The notes beneath the pieces were generated by a model. It ran no database searches, was not told where the DNA came from, and saw only the letters and a list, made by a program, of their open reading frames with translations. A stretch of DNA of 64,000 nt from Singulisphaera sp. GP187 (GTDB lineage Bacteria > Planctomycetota > Planctomycetia > Isosphaerales > Isosphaeraceae), in NCBI RefSeq assembly GCF_900129635.1, contig NZ_FSRB01000001.1, positions 4,987,501 to 5,051,500 on the forward strand. Reading direction: 5' to 3'. This document shows positions 43,535-52,033 of the stretch, in pieces (positions within the stretch are counted from its first letter, which is position 1; each line of letters starts with the position of its first letter). Both the position numbers and the translations under genes were made by a program.

Positions 43535-43800
43535 CAGCCGTTCGGCCGCTGGGCCAGTACCGACCGGGCCTTGGCCTGAAGAATGCTGATAACATCAATA
43601 GCGTCGACGTAGGCAAGATACTCAGCCCGCTCCTCGTCGGTGAGTTCACCTTCATTACTCTTTTCGGCCAGTTCGTCAATTCGGGTCTGCACCTCAGGTG
43701 TCGCCCGCATGGCCAACAGTTGGTTGGCGAATTCGACGGGCATCATCTGACCGACCGGCTCGAGAAGTTGAGAAAGAACGTTCGTCGGTGTCGGATTCAT
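43534..43800 (-). CDS. 88-aa acidic helical partner of the HNH gene
   Basis: Starts at 43800 with AGGG about 6 nt upstream. The sequence ATPEVQTRIDELAEKSNEGE and LTDEERAEYLAYVDAIDVIS is a conserved helical element I associate with small proteins next to HNH genes in cyanobacteria and planctomycetes. It has no signal or DNA-binding motif. The stop overlaps the HNH start by 1 nt (TGATG), so both are made from one message at matched levels. Function unknown; a regulator or antitoxin of the nuclease is the natural guess. Confidence 0.7.
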   Translation of the reverse strand: MNPTPTNVLSQLLEPVGQMMPVEFANQLLAMRATPEVQTRIDELAEKSNEGELTDEERAEYLAYVDAIDVISILQAKARSVLAQRPNG

Positions 43801-44348
43801 CTGGCCCTCACTCTCAAAATCTGCCGGCCCACAGCGGTTTACCGCTGTGTTGCTCACGTCTGGGTGGCTGGGTCCATACTCGGCCCCCGGCCTTTTTGTC
43901 CCTGAGCACCTTTCACCTAGCGTATCACTTCCGGCAAATTGAAACATCCTGAACGATTTCAGAGAAGCAGCCTCGTCCCGGCCTCACAAGACACGACCTT
44001 CGCTGGCAAGTCGACCGAAAACCGACCCCCAAACCCCGAGGTCGGCGCCATCGGCACGATGAAATTCAGCGATCTTGCAAATTCTGATGATTTGACTTGC
44101 GGCCGAGAGCCTGGCAAGTGATAAGTAAGGGAACCCCGTCGACCTCGCTCTCTGCGACAGTAACACCATCGGCCTCGATCTACGGCCGGCGGGATCCGGG
44201 CCGTCCTTGTTCGGCGGCCCCAGCGCCCTCTCCGTTCCGTCGTCGGCCCTGGACCGAGGGCCACCACACCCTCGCGGCCGGCCCTGATCCGTTGTCGCTC
44301 GTGACTGACCCGCAGCGTCCGACGAACCACAAAAGAGGAGCGATTGCG
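43801..44348. other. Gene-free stretch between HNH pair and DUF2780 gene
   Basis: About 550 bp with no supported gene. The promoters of the HNH pair (minus) and of the DUF2780 gene (plus) must lie here. A plus-strand reading from 44097 runs into the DUF2780 gene but has no start signal. Confidence 0.45.
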
Positions 44349-44777
44349 ATGACCGACCTCGTCACTGCACTGTCCTCACAAACCGGGATCGACGGCGAGA
44401 TGGTCAAGAAGGGTCTCGGGACCTTGCTGACTTTCCTCCAGAAGAGTCTCCCGCCCGACCTCTTCAGCAAACTGCAAGCCGCCATCCCAGGCGCATCGGA
44501 GTTGCTCTCGGCCCATGAGCCCGAACCAGGGGGGACGGGCTCGGGCCTCCTGGGCATGGTCACGGGCTTGGCCGGCAAACTGTTCGGCAGCCACGCCGAG
44601 CACGGGCCCCACCTGCTGACGGGACTCTCCCACGCCGGCTTCAGCGCCGAGCAGATCGAGAAGTTCCTCCCCCAGGCGTTCGAGCAACTCAAGGCGATCC
44701 TCCCCGCCGAGCTTCTCAAACAGGTCAAGGAGGCGCTCCCCACACTCGCAACACCGGCCGAGGCCAGCGACGGCTGA
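44349..44777 (+). CDS. DUF2780-type helical protein
   Basis: 142 aa. MTDLVTALSSQTGIDGEMVK, GLGTLLTFLQKSLPPDLFSK and LPQAFEQLKAILPAELLKQV match the DUF2780 pattern of helical repeats with short loops; a Gly-rich linker (EPEPGGTGSGLLGMVTGLAG) lies in the middle. No signal peptide. Members are small soluble proteins of unknown role. GAGGAG precedes the ATG by about 8 nt. It is followed by another short gene on the same strand with a gap of 135 bp. Confidence 0.75.
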   Translation: MTDLVTALSSQTGIDGEMVKKGLGTLLTFLQKSLPPDLFSKLQAAIPGASELLSAHEPEPGGTGSGLLGMVTGLAGKLFGSHAEHGPHLLTGLSHAGFSAEQIEKFLPQAFEQLKAILPAELLKQVKEALPTLATPAEASDG

Positions 44778-44912
44778 GCCAACACGCAACGGCCCGCGTT
44801 TGGGTTGCGTTGCGGGCGGTCCCGACCCAACCACCGTTACGGCGCGGCGACCCACTCGGGGAGGGTCGTCCCGTTGGCGAATCCGATTGATCCATGAGGA
44901 GGTCACCAAGTC

Positions 44913-45179
44913 ATGGAGCCGTTCCACGCGTCATTGGCCGATGAAGACGGCCAGGCCATTACCGAAGTTGAGGGAACGATCGAGTCCCCGGAAGAAGCCC
45001 CCGGGACCCGTTCCGGACAATTCGAGTTACCAGACAACGAGTCGTTTATGCAAGGCGTCATGGACGGAAAGACCTTCCGCCTCCAGGTCGACGGCGGAGA
45101 CGCATTTACGATCAAGGTCGAGTCGGTCTCCGTCAGTTCGCGGTCAGGGTTTTCGGAGGCCTCGTTCTCGACCCTTTAA
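44913..45179 (+). CDS. 88-aa hypothetical acidic protein
   Basis: Not recognised. AGGAGG lies about 10 nt before the ATG. The sequence (DGKTFRLQVDGGDAFTIKVE, ESVSVSSRSGFSEASFSTL) predicts a small beta-rich fold with an acidic N-terminus (SLADEDGQAITEVEG). No membrane segment. It follows the DUF2780 gene and ends close to the convergent membrane-anchored sigma gene. Confidence 0.55.
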   Translation: MEPFHASLADEDGQAITEVEGTIESPEEAPGTRSGQFELPDNESFMQGVMDGKTFRLQVDGGDAFTIKVESVSVSSRSGFSEASFSTL

Positions 45180-45240
45180 TCGGAAAATTTCCACATAGGT
45201 GGGGGTCCTTACGTACCCGAACCGAATTTGCATTCACGAT

Positions 45241-46632
45241 TTAATTGGAAGGACGAGGGGACCGAGCGGGGGGAAGTGACCGCAAAATCAGGTCCAGTTT
45301 CGTTTCAAGGGCGCGAACACGTCGATCCAGCGACTCGAGATCGAGGGGGCCCATGGATGTCCGGGCACGTCGCAGTTCCATCTCGCCTTGCGCATAGCGT
45401 AGCTCCACTTCCGCGATGTCCGCAACAGTGCCCCGCGCAGCCTCGTGTAACAGTCGCGCCTTCTTCGCCACTTCCTCGACTCGATCAAGGTACTCCGCAA
45501 CCGCAGCCACTTTCTCATCCGGAGTGATGGCGAGTTGCAACTCGGCGTTCTTCTCCTGGGTTAATGCGTCGAGAAATCGGTCAAGGCTGATCCGTCCTTG
45601 GTCGTAAAACGGCTGCTGAACCTCCCGGCGACGGCGGGCCGACTCGACCAGTTTCTTGAGTGCGGCAATGTCGTCGGGGGCCGCCTCGGTGGGCGACGAC
45701 TTGGCGAGGTCAGCCGGCACGGATTCCGGCTTCGGCTGGCCCGCGGTCTCCTGCTGCCCGATCAGGGTCCTCCCGCCGACCCCGAGCAGAACCAGCGCCA
45801 CAGCGCCCATCGCGGCGAGCTTCAATTTGGTCATTAACATGGATCCGATAACTCCTTGAGTGAGTGTCAGCACTGTTATTGAAATCACGCCCGTGAAAAC
45901 ACCCTGGCCGGTCGTGAGCGTCAACGCTGTTTGCGTCGTGGCCTCCACGAGCGCAGGAGGGACCGCCGCTCTCGGGATGATCCCGACGCCAGGAAGCTCG
46001 CCAGGGACCATCCAACCTCGACGCAGCAGACGCGACTTCAACCGCTCCTTGGCCCTCATCAACCGCACGCTGATCGTCCCCACAGGGCAGTCCAGCCGAT
46101 CCGCGGCCGCCTCATAGGTCAGGCCCTCGAGATAGCAGAGGATCACCGGCTCGCGGTATTTCTCCGGAAGCCGGCCCACCTCTTCGTGGAGCAGGGAGAG
46201 ATCCAGGGGCGTTCCGTTGCGGTCGGCTCCTGTCTCCGTCCTCACCGCGACCTTTCGCTCATGGCCGCGGCGACGCGCCTGATCCGTTCTCAACCGGTTC
46301 GCGGCGCGTCGGGCGACCCCGAAGAGCCAGCTCCCGAGCGAATCCCGCAGTCGGATCGACCCGGCCCGCCATGCCAGGATCAGGAAGGTGGCCTGAAAGG
46401 CGTCCTCCGCGTCGTGGGGATCGTTGAGCACGTTGCGGCAGACGTCGAACACCATCGGACCGTGCCGGGTCACCAACGCCTCGAACGCCGCCTCATCCCG
46501 ATGGGTGAGGAACCGGTCGAGCAGTTGTCCGTCGGTCAGCCCCCCGGTCGTCCCCGCCTCAAAGAGGCTCCTGACCGACCGGAGCAATCCGCCGTCCCTC
46601 TCGATCGTCATCTCCTTAACCTCTCTCCCCAT
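45241..46632 (-). CDS. Membrane-anchored ECF sigma factor with extracytoplasmic coiled coil
   Basis: 463 aa. An ECF sigma core (GGLTDGQLLDRFLTHRDEAA, DPHDAEDAFQATFLILAWRA; region 4 LEGLTYEAAADRLDCPVGTI) is fused to a ~55-residue linker, a transmembrane helix (LKLAAMGAVALVLLGVGG) and a C-terminal helical domain (YDQGRISLDRFLDALTQEKN, VELRYAQGEMELRRAR) resembling TolC-type hairpins. The fusion places a sensor or scaffold outside while the sigma domain is in the cytoplasm. Known as ECF01-Gob-like architecture in planctomycetes. The start is uncertain: 46632 is used; 46611 has AAGGAG but no spacing. Confidence 0.85.
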   Translation of the reverse strand: MGREVKEMTIERDGGLLRSVRSLFEAGTTGGLTDGQLLDRFLTHRDEAAFEALVTRHGPMVFDVCRNVLNDPHDAEDAFQATFLILAWRAGSIRLRDSLGSWLFGVARRAANRLRTDQARRRGHERKVAVRTETGADRNGTPLDLSLLHEEVGRLPEKYREPVILCYLEGLTYEAAADRLDCPVGTISVRLMRAKERLKSRLLRRGWMVPGELPGVGIIPRAAVPPALVEATTQTALTLTTGQGVFTGVISITVLTLTQGVIGSMLMTKLKLAAMGAVALVLLGVGGRTLIGQQETAGQPKPESVPADLAKSSPTEAAPDDIAALKKLVESARRRREVQQPFYDQGRISLDRFLDALTQEKNAELQLAITPDEKVAAVAEYLDRVEEVAKKARLLHEAARGTVADIAEVELRYAQGEMELRRARTSMGPLDLESLDRRVRALETKLDLILRSLPPARSPRPSN

Positions 46633-47121
46633 AACGCGTCTCATGGCCAATAGTGCCATGAGACACGCCGGCGCTTTCAAAAAACTTTCCTGACTCGATC
46701 GAATTCCAGGGCCTGCGGTTTCGATTGGAGTCGCCCGGTGAGCGATCCTCACGCCGGCCCGATGTGGGGAATCAACCCGGTGCCGTTGCCACGGTGACAA
46801 AGGAACCAGCCTATGCAAAGGCCCAAAGCCAGGGAGCGATCCGCTCCCCGCTCGACGTCCAAGCGGGCGAAATCCCTGGCACCACGATCGGTGCCGTCCC
46901 TGGGTCGTTTTGGTCTTCGCTCGCCTTGCAAAGGCGAGCGGGGAGCGGATCGCTCCCTGGCTTCCGATGGACGAGGAGTCCCCCGGCAACAGGGCGACAG
47001 ACTCCGCCGTTGGGGTTGCCCATTGCCGAACCGACGGCCAGGGCGGATCGATGCGAATTTCGCCTCGGTCCGCCCCTTCGACTTATCGCTCACCGCACAC
47101 TTGCGGAACAGCAATTCATCT
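46633..47121. other. Gene-free stretch containing an inverted-repeat element
   Basis: Upstream of the membrane-anchored sigma gene and downstream of a DUF1501 gene. It contains the long hairpin at 46829-46961. No gene is supported; readings through it are products of the repeat. Confidence 0.5.
46829..46961. repeat. 27-bp perfect inverted repeat with internal hairpin
   Basis: The 27-bp arms 46829-46855 and 46935-46961 (core GGGAGCGATCCGCTCCCC) are perfect inverted copies separated by 79 bp. A second hairpin (CGCTCGCCTT / AAGGCGAGCG) lies at the inner edge of the right arm. Size and terminal repeats are typical of a small MITE-like element; no TSD was identified. Confidence 0.75.
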
Positions 47122-48489
47122 TCACGCGATTACGTCACGAACCACGTTCCCGTGGACGTCGGTGAGCCGGAAGTCGCGGCCCGAGTAGCGGTAGGTCAGG
47201 CGGGTGTGGTCGAGTCCCATCAGATGCAGGATGGTGGCGTGGAGGTCGTGGACGTGGACCGGGTTCTCGGCCGGGCCGTCGCCGTACTCGTCGGAGACGC
47301 CGAAGCTGAACCCGCCCTTCACGCCGCCACCGACCAGGAAGCAGGTGAAGCAGCGGCTGTGGTGGCCCCGGCCTTTGGGAGTCAGGTCTTGCCAGGGGGT
47401 CCGGCCGAACTCGGAGCAGCCGACGATCAAGGTCTCCTCGAGCAAACCGCGCTGTTTCAGGTCGTTCACCAGCGCAGCCATCGGCCGATCGATGTTGCGC
47501 GACAGGGCGCGGTGGTCGTCGATGTCATTGTGGCTGTCCCAGTTCGTGTTCGAGCCGACGTCGAACAATTCGACGACCCGCACCCCGCGTTCGATCAAGC
47601 GGCGGGCCACGACGCACTGGGCGGCGAACGAGCCGGGGTCGTCGGCCTTCGCGCCGTACGATTCCAAGGAGGTGCGCGACTCCCGGCCCAGGTCGAACGC
47701 TTCGGGCGCTTCGCGCATCAGGCCGTAGGCGGTGTCGAACGTGGTCATCCGCGACGCCAGGGCGACGTCGCCGTCGCGGGCCGTGAGGTGGGCCTCGTTG
47801 AGGTCGCGAAGCATCAGGCCCTCGAGCTCCCGCCTCGTGACCGACGCGATCGGGCTCTTGGCATCGGGAAGGGGGCTTGGGCCCGGGACCACCCGCACCC
47901 CTTTGTGGTAGGCGGGCAGGAAGTTCGAGTCCCAGACCTGGAACCCGTTGTACGGCTCTTTCGCCGCCAGCACCACGAACGAAGGCAGGTTCGTGTTGAG
48001 CGTGCCCAGGCCGTAGCTCACCCACGAGCCGATGCTCGGCATCGGGATCGTGACCGAGCCGGTGTGCATGCCCAGGGTCGCAGCCGAGTGTCCGGCCGAG
48101 TCGCCGTGGACCGTGTGCAGGAAGCAGACGTCGTCAATGACGCCGCCGACGTGCTCGAACAGCTCACTGACCATCTTGCCGCTCGCCCCCCGCGGCCGGA
48201 ACTTGTAGGGCGAGGCCAGCACCTTGCGGTTGCCAACCTTCTTGTCATGGTCTTGTTGCAACTTCGGCTTATAATCAAACGTATCGAGATGCGAAAATCC
48301 ACCCGTCATAAAGAAGACGATCAGGTGCTTCGCCTTGGCCGGGAAGTGGCCTGGTCGAGGCGCGAGCGGGTGCCCCGCGTTCGCCGCGGCGGCGATCGAG
48401 AGCTGACGATAGAGCCCCAGACCGCCGGCCATGGCAAATGCCGAGGCCTGGCGGAGCACGGACCTCCGGTTGGGCGATTCAAGCGCCAT
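47122..48489 (-). CDS. DUF1501 protein of the PSD1 operon
   Basis: 455 aa. PNRRSVLRQASAFAMAGGLG is a Tat-like signal. HLIVFFMTGGFSHLDTFDYK and TLIVGCSEFGRTPWQDLTPK are DUF1501 hallmarks, with KGRGHHSRCFTCFLVGGGVK near the metal site. It follows the PSD1 gene by 32 bp on the same strand, the usual planctomycete arrangement. The protein is probably exported together with, or onto, the PSD1 protein. Function unknown. Confidence 0.93.
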   Translation of the reverse strand: MALESPNRRSVLRQASAFAMAGGLGLYRQLSIAAAANAGHPLAPRPGHFPAKAKHLIVFFMTGGFSHLDTFDYKPKLQQDHDKKVGNRKVLASPYKFRPRGASGKMVSELFEHVGGVIDDVCFLHTVHGDSAGHSAATLGMHTGSVTIPMPSIGSWVSYGLGTLNTNLPSFVVLAAKEPYNGFQVWDSNFLPAYHKGVRVVPGPSPLPDAKSPIASVTRRELEGLMLRDLNEAHLTARDGDVALASRMTTFDTAYGLMREAPEAFDLGRESRTSLESYGAKADDPGSFAAQCVVARRLIERGVRVVELFDVGSNTNWDSHNDIDDHRALSRNIDRPMAALVNDLKQRGLLEETLIVGCSEFGRTPWQDLTPKGRGHHSRCFTCFLVGGGVKGGFSFGVSDEYGDGPAENPVHVHDLHATILHLMGLDHTRLTYRYSGRDFRLTDVHGNVVRDVIA

Positions 48490-48521
48490 GTCCTGGCTCC
48501 TCCCTTTCGGTCGTGCTTCAG

Positions 48522-51017
48522 TCAGTCGACATAGAGGAATTCGTTGGAAGCAAGTAGCGCCCGGGTCAAGCCGGCCCAGGCCTCGCCAGGGCGGCGGTCG
48601 GCGGGCACCCCTTCGTCGGCGAGGCTCCGTTCGTAACGCGTCAGGAACGCCCCTGCCCTGTTCTGTTCGTCGGCCGTCGGTACGCGGCCGAACGCGCGAA
48701 GGTAGGCGAGCCGGAGTCGCGCCGACAGGTCGGCCCCATCGGCGAGCAATCGACCCGCGAACCGTTGCGACTGGTCGTGCACGAACGGGTTGTTCAGGAG
48801 GTAGAGCGCCTGCAAGGCGACGGTCGAGCTATCGCGAGCGGGGGTCGTCACACTCGTATCAGGGCCGTTGAAGAGGGCCAGGTACGGGTGCGGGTGGAGT
48901 CGCTGCACCATCAGGTAGACGCTCCTGTGCTCCGACGGGTAGAGCGCCTTGAACTGGTGGTGCGCGGTATACCTCCATGTGTTCACGTCGGGAAACGGCT
49001 GCGGCCCCGGTCGGTCGCGTTGCAGGTTGCCCCCCAGGGCGAGCAGGCTGTCGCGCAGCGCTTCGGCATCCAGGGGGCGGCGATCGAACCGCCAGTAGTA
49101 GGTGTTGCCGGTGTCGATCGCCGCATCGGCCGAATCATGTTCGGAGGCAAGCTGATAGGTCTCCGAGAGCATGATCCGACGGTGGATCGCCTTGACCGAC
49201 CACCCTTGGGCGATGAAGTCGGCGGCCAGCCAGTCGAGCAATTCGGGGTGGGTCGGCGGGATGCCTCGGAGGCCGAAGTCGGAGGGGGTCGCCACGATCG
49301 CTTTGCCGAAGTGGTGCTGCCAGATCCGGTTGACCATCACCCGGGCGGTCAGGTGCCGCGGCGCGCCCTCGGTGAGCCAGCGGGCCAGCGCGAGCCGGCC
49401 ACTGCCCGTCGCGGGCAGGTCGATGGTCCCGTCGGGTTCAAGCACCTTGGGAACTCCGCGCGTGACGAGTTCGCCGAGCTTGTGCGGGTCGCCGCCGACT
49501 TGCAGTTTCACGTCGGTCGGATTGCCGTCGCGGACGGCGTAGGCCGAGGGGGCGAGGGCCAGCGGCCCCGCCTCGGTGACCTGCTTGATCTCGCCGCGAA
49601 GTTGGTGGAGTTGGCTCTCGCGGTTCCGGATGGCCTTGGCCAGCTCGACCTTCGCGGTCTCGAGCGCCTCGGCCCGTTCGCTCGTCCCGGCCGCGCCCGC
49701 GAGAAACTCCGCCTCGGCCACCGCAAAGCCGAGGTCGCGCACCCGCTTCGTGGCCTCGCCGCGGGTCTCGGCCTCGGCAAGGTTCGCCTTGAGCCGGGCG
49801 AGGTGCTCGGCTTGCTTCGTCTCGAAGTCCTTGAGCCGGTCCGGCGGCACGAGCGGCGCGAACTCGCTCGGCTTGCGGTCTTCCTCGGCCCCGGCGAACG
49901 GATATTTGGCGCCTGCGAAGAAGCCGTAGAGCGCGTAGTAGTCGCGGGCCGTGATCGGGTCGAACTTGTGGTCGTGGCAGCGGGCGCAGCGGAGGGAGAG
50001 CCCGAGCACGACCTGGCCGGTCGTATTGAGCGTGTCTTCGATGATCTGGTGGATGTCCTCGAGCTTCGTCGTGCCGAACCGCTTCGCCTGGGCGACAAAC
50101 CCGGTGGCGATGACCCGGCGGGCGTAGTCGTCGCTTGGGCCGTCTCCGGCCAGAATGTCGCCCGCGATCTGCTCGTGGAGGAACCGGTCGTACGGAATGT
50201 CGGCATTGAATGCGTCGATCACGTAGTCGCGATAGAGGTAAGCCTCGCGGATCGGGTAGTCGGAGTTATCCCCGGCCGTGTCGGCATACCGCGCGAGGTC
50301 GAGCCAGTACCGTCCCCAGCGCTCGCCGTAGCCGGGCGATGCAAGCAACTCCTCGACCAGCCGAGCAAAGGCGTCCGGCCGCTCATCGGCCACGAACGCC
50401 TCGACCCGATCGGGCTCGGGCGGCAGGCCGATCAGGTCAAAGTATGCTCGGCGGACCAAGGCGCGACGGTCGGCTTTCGCGACCGGGTGGAGCCCCTTGG
50501 CCTGCTGCCCCGCGGCGATGAACCGGTCGATCGGCTGAGTGCCCCAGCCGGTGGAATCTCCGGGTGGCACGACGGCCCGCAGCGGCTCGAACGCCCAGTG
50601 CGCCTGCCCCTCGATCGGCTTCGCCGCAGCGGCCTTCGGCCAAGGGGCACCGGCGGCAACCCACGCGACCAGGTCGTCCTGGACCGTCTTCTGAAGCGGC
50701 TTGGTGGGGGGCATCTTGAGCGATTCGTCAGCGTGACGGACCGCCTGAATCAGCAGGCTCCCCTCGGGATCGCCCGGGACCAGGGCCGGACCATTCTCGC
50801 CGCCGGCCAGCATCGCCTCCCGTGAGTCGAGCCGGAGCCCGCCGCTCGCCTTTTTCGCGCCGTGGCACTTCACGCACGTGCTGGCGAGCACCGGCCGCAC
50901 CTTGAGCTCAAAAAAGCTCTCCGACGCCGCGTCAGGCGTGCCCGCCCAGGCATTTGATCCCCCGGCCAGCAAGCCCGTTGCCAGGACCAGGCTCAGACTC
51001 AGAGTCGTCCGGCTCAT
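48522..51017 (-). CDS. PSD1 protein: planctomycete cytochrome c, DUF1549 and DUF1553
   Basis: 831 aa. Signal peptide (SLSLVLATGLLAGGSNAWAG), then a PSCyt1 domain with heme motif CVKCH (Cys48-His52), DUF1549 with a second heme motif CARCH (Cys344-His348), a ~90-residue coiled coil (DRLKDFETKQAEHLARLKAN) and DUF1553 (~560-831; NRIWQHHFGKAIVATPSDFG, HPELLDWLAADFIAQGWSVK). Such proteins are exported heme proteins of unknown activity, often linked to carbohydrate degradation. The start at 51017 has GGAGG about 9 nt upstream. It heads the PSD1-DUF1501 operon. Confidence 0.93.
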   Translation of the reverse strand: MSRTTLSLSLVLATGLLAGGSNAWAGTPDAASESFFELKVRPVLASTCVKCHGAKKASGGLRLDSREAMLAGGENGPALVPGDPEGSLLIQAVRHADESLKMPPTKPLQKTVQDDLVAWVAAGAPWPKAAAAKPIEGQAHWAFEPLRAVVPPGDSTGWGTQPIDRFIAAGQQAKGLHPVAKADRRALVRRAYFDLIGLPPEPDRVEAFVADERPDAFARLVEELLASPGYGERWGRYWLDLARYADTAGDNSDYPIREAYLYRDYVIDAFNADIPYDRFLHEQIAGDILAGDGPSDDYARRVIATGFVAQAKRFGTTKLEDIHQIIEDTLNTTGQVVLGLSLRCARCHDHKFDPITARDYYALYGFFAGAKYPFAGAEEDRKPSEFAPLVPPDRLKDFETKQAEHLARLKANLAEAETRGEATKRVRDLGFAVAEAEFLAGAAGTSERAEALETAKVELAKAIRNRESQLHQLRGEIKQVTEAGPLALAPSAYAVRDGNPTDVKLQVGGDPHKLGELVTRGVPKVLEPDGTIDLPATGSGRLALARWLTEGAPRHLTARVMVNRIWQHHFGKAIVATPSDFGLRGIPPTHPELLDWLAADFIAQGWSVKAIHRRIMLSETYQLASEHDSADAAIDTGNTYYWRFDRRPLDAEALRDSLLALGGNLQRDRPGPQPFPDVNTWRYTAHHQFKALYPSEHRSVYLMVQRLHPHPYLALFNGPDTSVTTPARDSSTVALQALYLLNNPFVHDQSQRFAGRLLADGADLSARLRLAYLRAFGRVPTADEQNRAGAFLTRYERSLADEGVPADRRPGEAWAGLTRALLASNEFLYVD

Positions 51018-51264
51018 TTCGAGGCACCTCCGCGCTCCGACCGCGGGAGCAGACCGTCTGTTAAACAAGCTTCCAACGAAGCTCCACAATACTATCGTCG
51101 CGACCGCAACGGAAGAATGAATCCAGGGAATTTCTCGAAGGAAGTGAGGAAGAGGAAGCCCAACTGGTGGGCCGCCCTTGCGTCCGGGAAGCTCGCCTGC
51201 TGAATTCGATTCCGAGGCGGGCGAAAACCGCGCGGGAACCGTCCCCAAGCCTGATCACGGCGGC
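51018..51264. other. Intergenic region upstream of the PSD1 operon
   Basis: Contains the PSD1 promoter region, adjoining an IS-derived element. No gene is supported. Confidence 0.4.
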
Positions 51265-51375
51265 TCAGAGTCTGTCCCATAAGGGTGATAGGCAGCTCCG
51301 CTCGCGTTAGAATTACTGGAGGCTGGTTGCGTTCTACTGCCATAGATTCTCTTGGCGATGAGGGGATAAGATCCC

Positions 51376-51783
51376 GTGGACGAATCCGACTATTGGGGGA
51401 GACTCGAGTATCGCGTCTGCGACGAACTCGCCGGGCTCAGTCACATCGTCGGTCGCTTTTACTGGTGTGATGGCTTCGTGCCGGACCAATACATCCTCGA
51501 CGGCCCGAGCCCCTGCATTCTCGGCCGTGCCTGGTTGGTGATCGGTACCAACTATGATGAGCTATGGGCGTTTACGCTGCTGCTCAATCGGTCGGTACTC
51601 TCAGTTGAGGAAATCGATTGGTCCGCACTACTCCCGGCCGACGATGTGACGCGATGGCTCACTGTCGACCGAAAGCGCAAACAACTCATCCTCGAACCCT
51701 CGGCCGCCGTTCTCGACAAGGCGCCCCCTACTCCCAGGGGCAAACTCAACGGCATGGATCGTCCCGACGGGCGGGCCTGCTGA
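51376..51783 (+). CDS. 135-aa hypothetical protein inside the IS remnant
   Basis: Starts at GTG 51376; a GGGGATAAG-type purine stretch lies upstream. The protein (MDESDYWGRLEYRVCDELAG, LILDGPSPCILG-like middle AWLVIGTNYDELWAFTLLLN) has a compact alpha/beta composition and no membrane helix. I do not recognise a family. It lies completely within the IS terminal repeats and opposite to the transposase remnant, as a passenger gene would. It could alternatively be an older resident between two separate IS ends. A longer C-terminal tail (PPTPRGKLNGMDRPDGRAC) looks disordered. Confidence 0.5.
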   Translation: MDESDYWGRLEYRVCDELAGLSHIVGRFYWCDGFVPDQYILDGPSPCILGRAWLVIGTNYDELWAFTLLLNRSVLSVEEIDWSALLPADDVTRWLTVDRKRKQLILEPSAAVLDKAPPTPRGKLNGMDRPDGRAC

Positions 51784-51792
51784 ATATCGACA

Positions 51793-51934
51793 TCATGCCG
51801 CCAGCGGCCTCGGATGATGGAATTCGTCGCCCACGTCCGAGGGCTCAAGGCGATGGAGCATCAGCTGGATCCTCGCCAGCTTGATGAACGCCTCCGACGT
51901 CGGTGATGTCGCTGGGGTAGTGATGGGTTCTCAT
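51793..51934 (-). pseudogene. IS5-family transposase remnant
   Basis: From the ATG at 51934 the reading is MRTHHYPSDITD, the start of IS5-type transposases, then out of frame. In another frame EAFIKLARIQLMLHRL, the typical C-terminal helix, leads to a stop at 51793-51795. The central catalytic part with the DDE triad is deleted and the join shifts the frame, so no active transposase is made. Confidence 0.75.
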
Positions 51935-52033
51935 CCCCTTGCTACGTCGTCTGGCACCCACTTGTTCCACTTATGGGACAGACTCTGACACCAGTTACGA
52001 CCGCCCACGAAGCTTGAGCTTGCAACGGGCCGG

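Larger units (their letters stand above)
51265..51988. mobile_element. Decayed IS5-like element with perfect 19-bp terminal inverted repeats
   Basis: Terminal repeats TCAGAGTCTGTCCCATAAG (51265-51283) and its exact reverse complement (51970-51988) bound 724 bp. Next to the right end, on the minus strand, remain the N-terminus and C-terminus of an IS5-type transposase joined by a deletion. The middle holds an intact plus-strand ORF of 135 codons. No clear target-site duplication was found. A non-autonomous derivative able to be moved by a related transposase is plausible. Confidence 0.75.

Noticed and set aside
46813..48534. 573-aa plus-strand reading frame
   Set aside because: Antisense to the DUF1501 gene at 47122-48489 and extended through an inverted repeat; no domain.
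48765..50825. 686-aa plus-strand reading frame
   Set aside because: Antisense to the PSD1 gene; no recognisable fold, composition typical of an antisense shadow.
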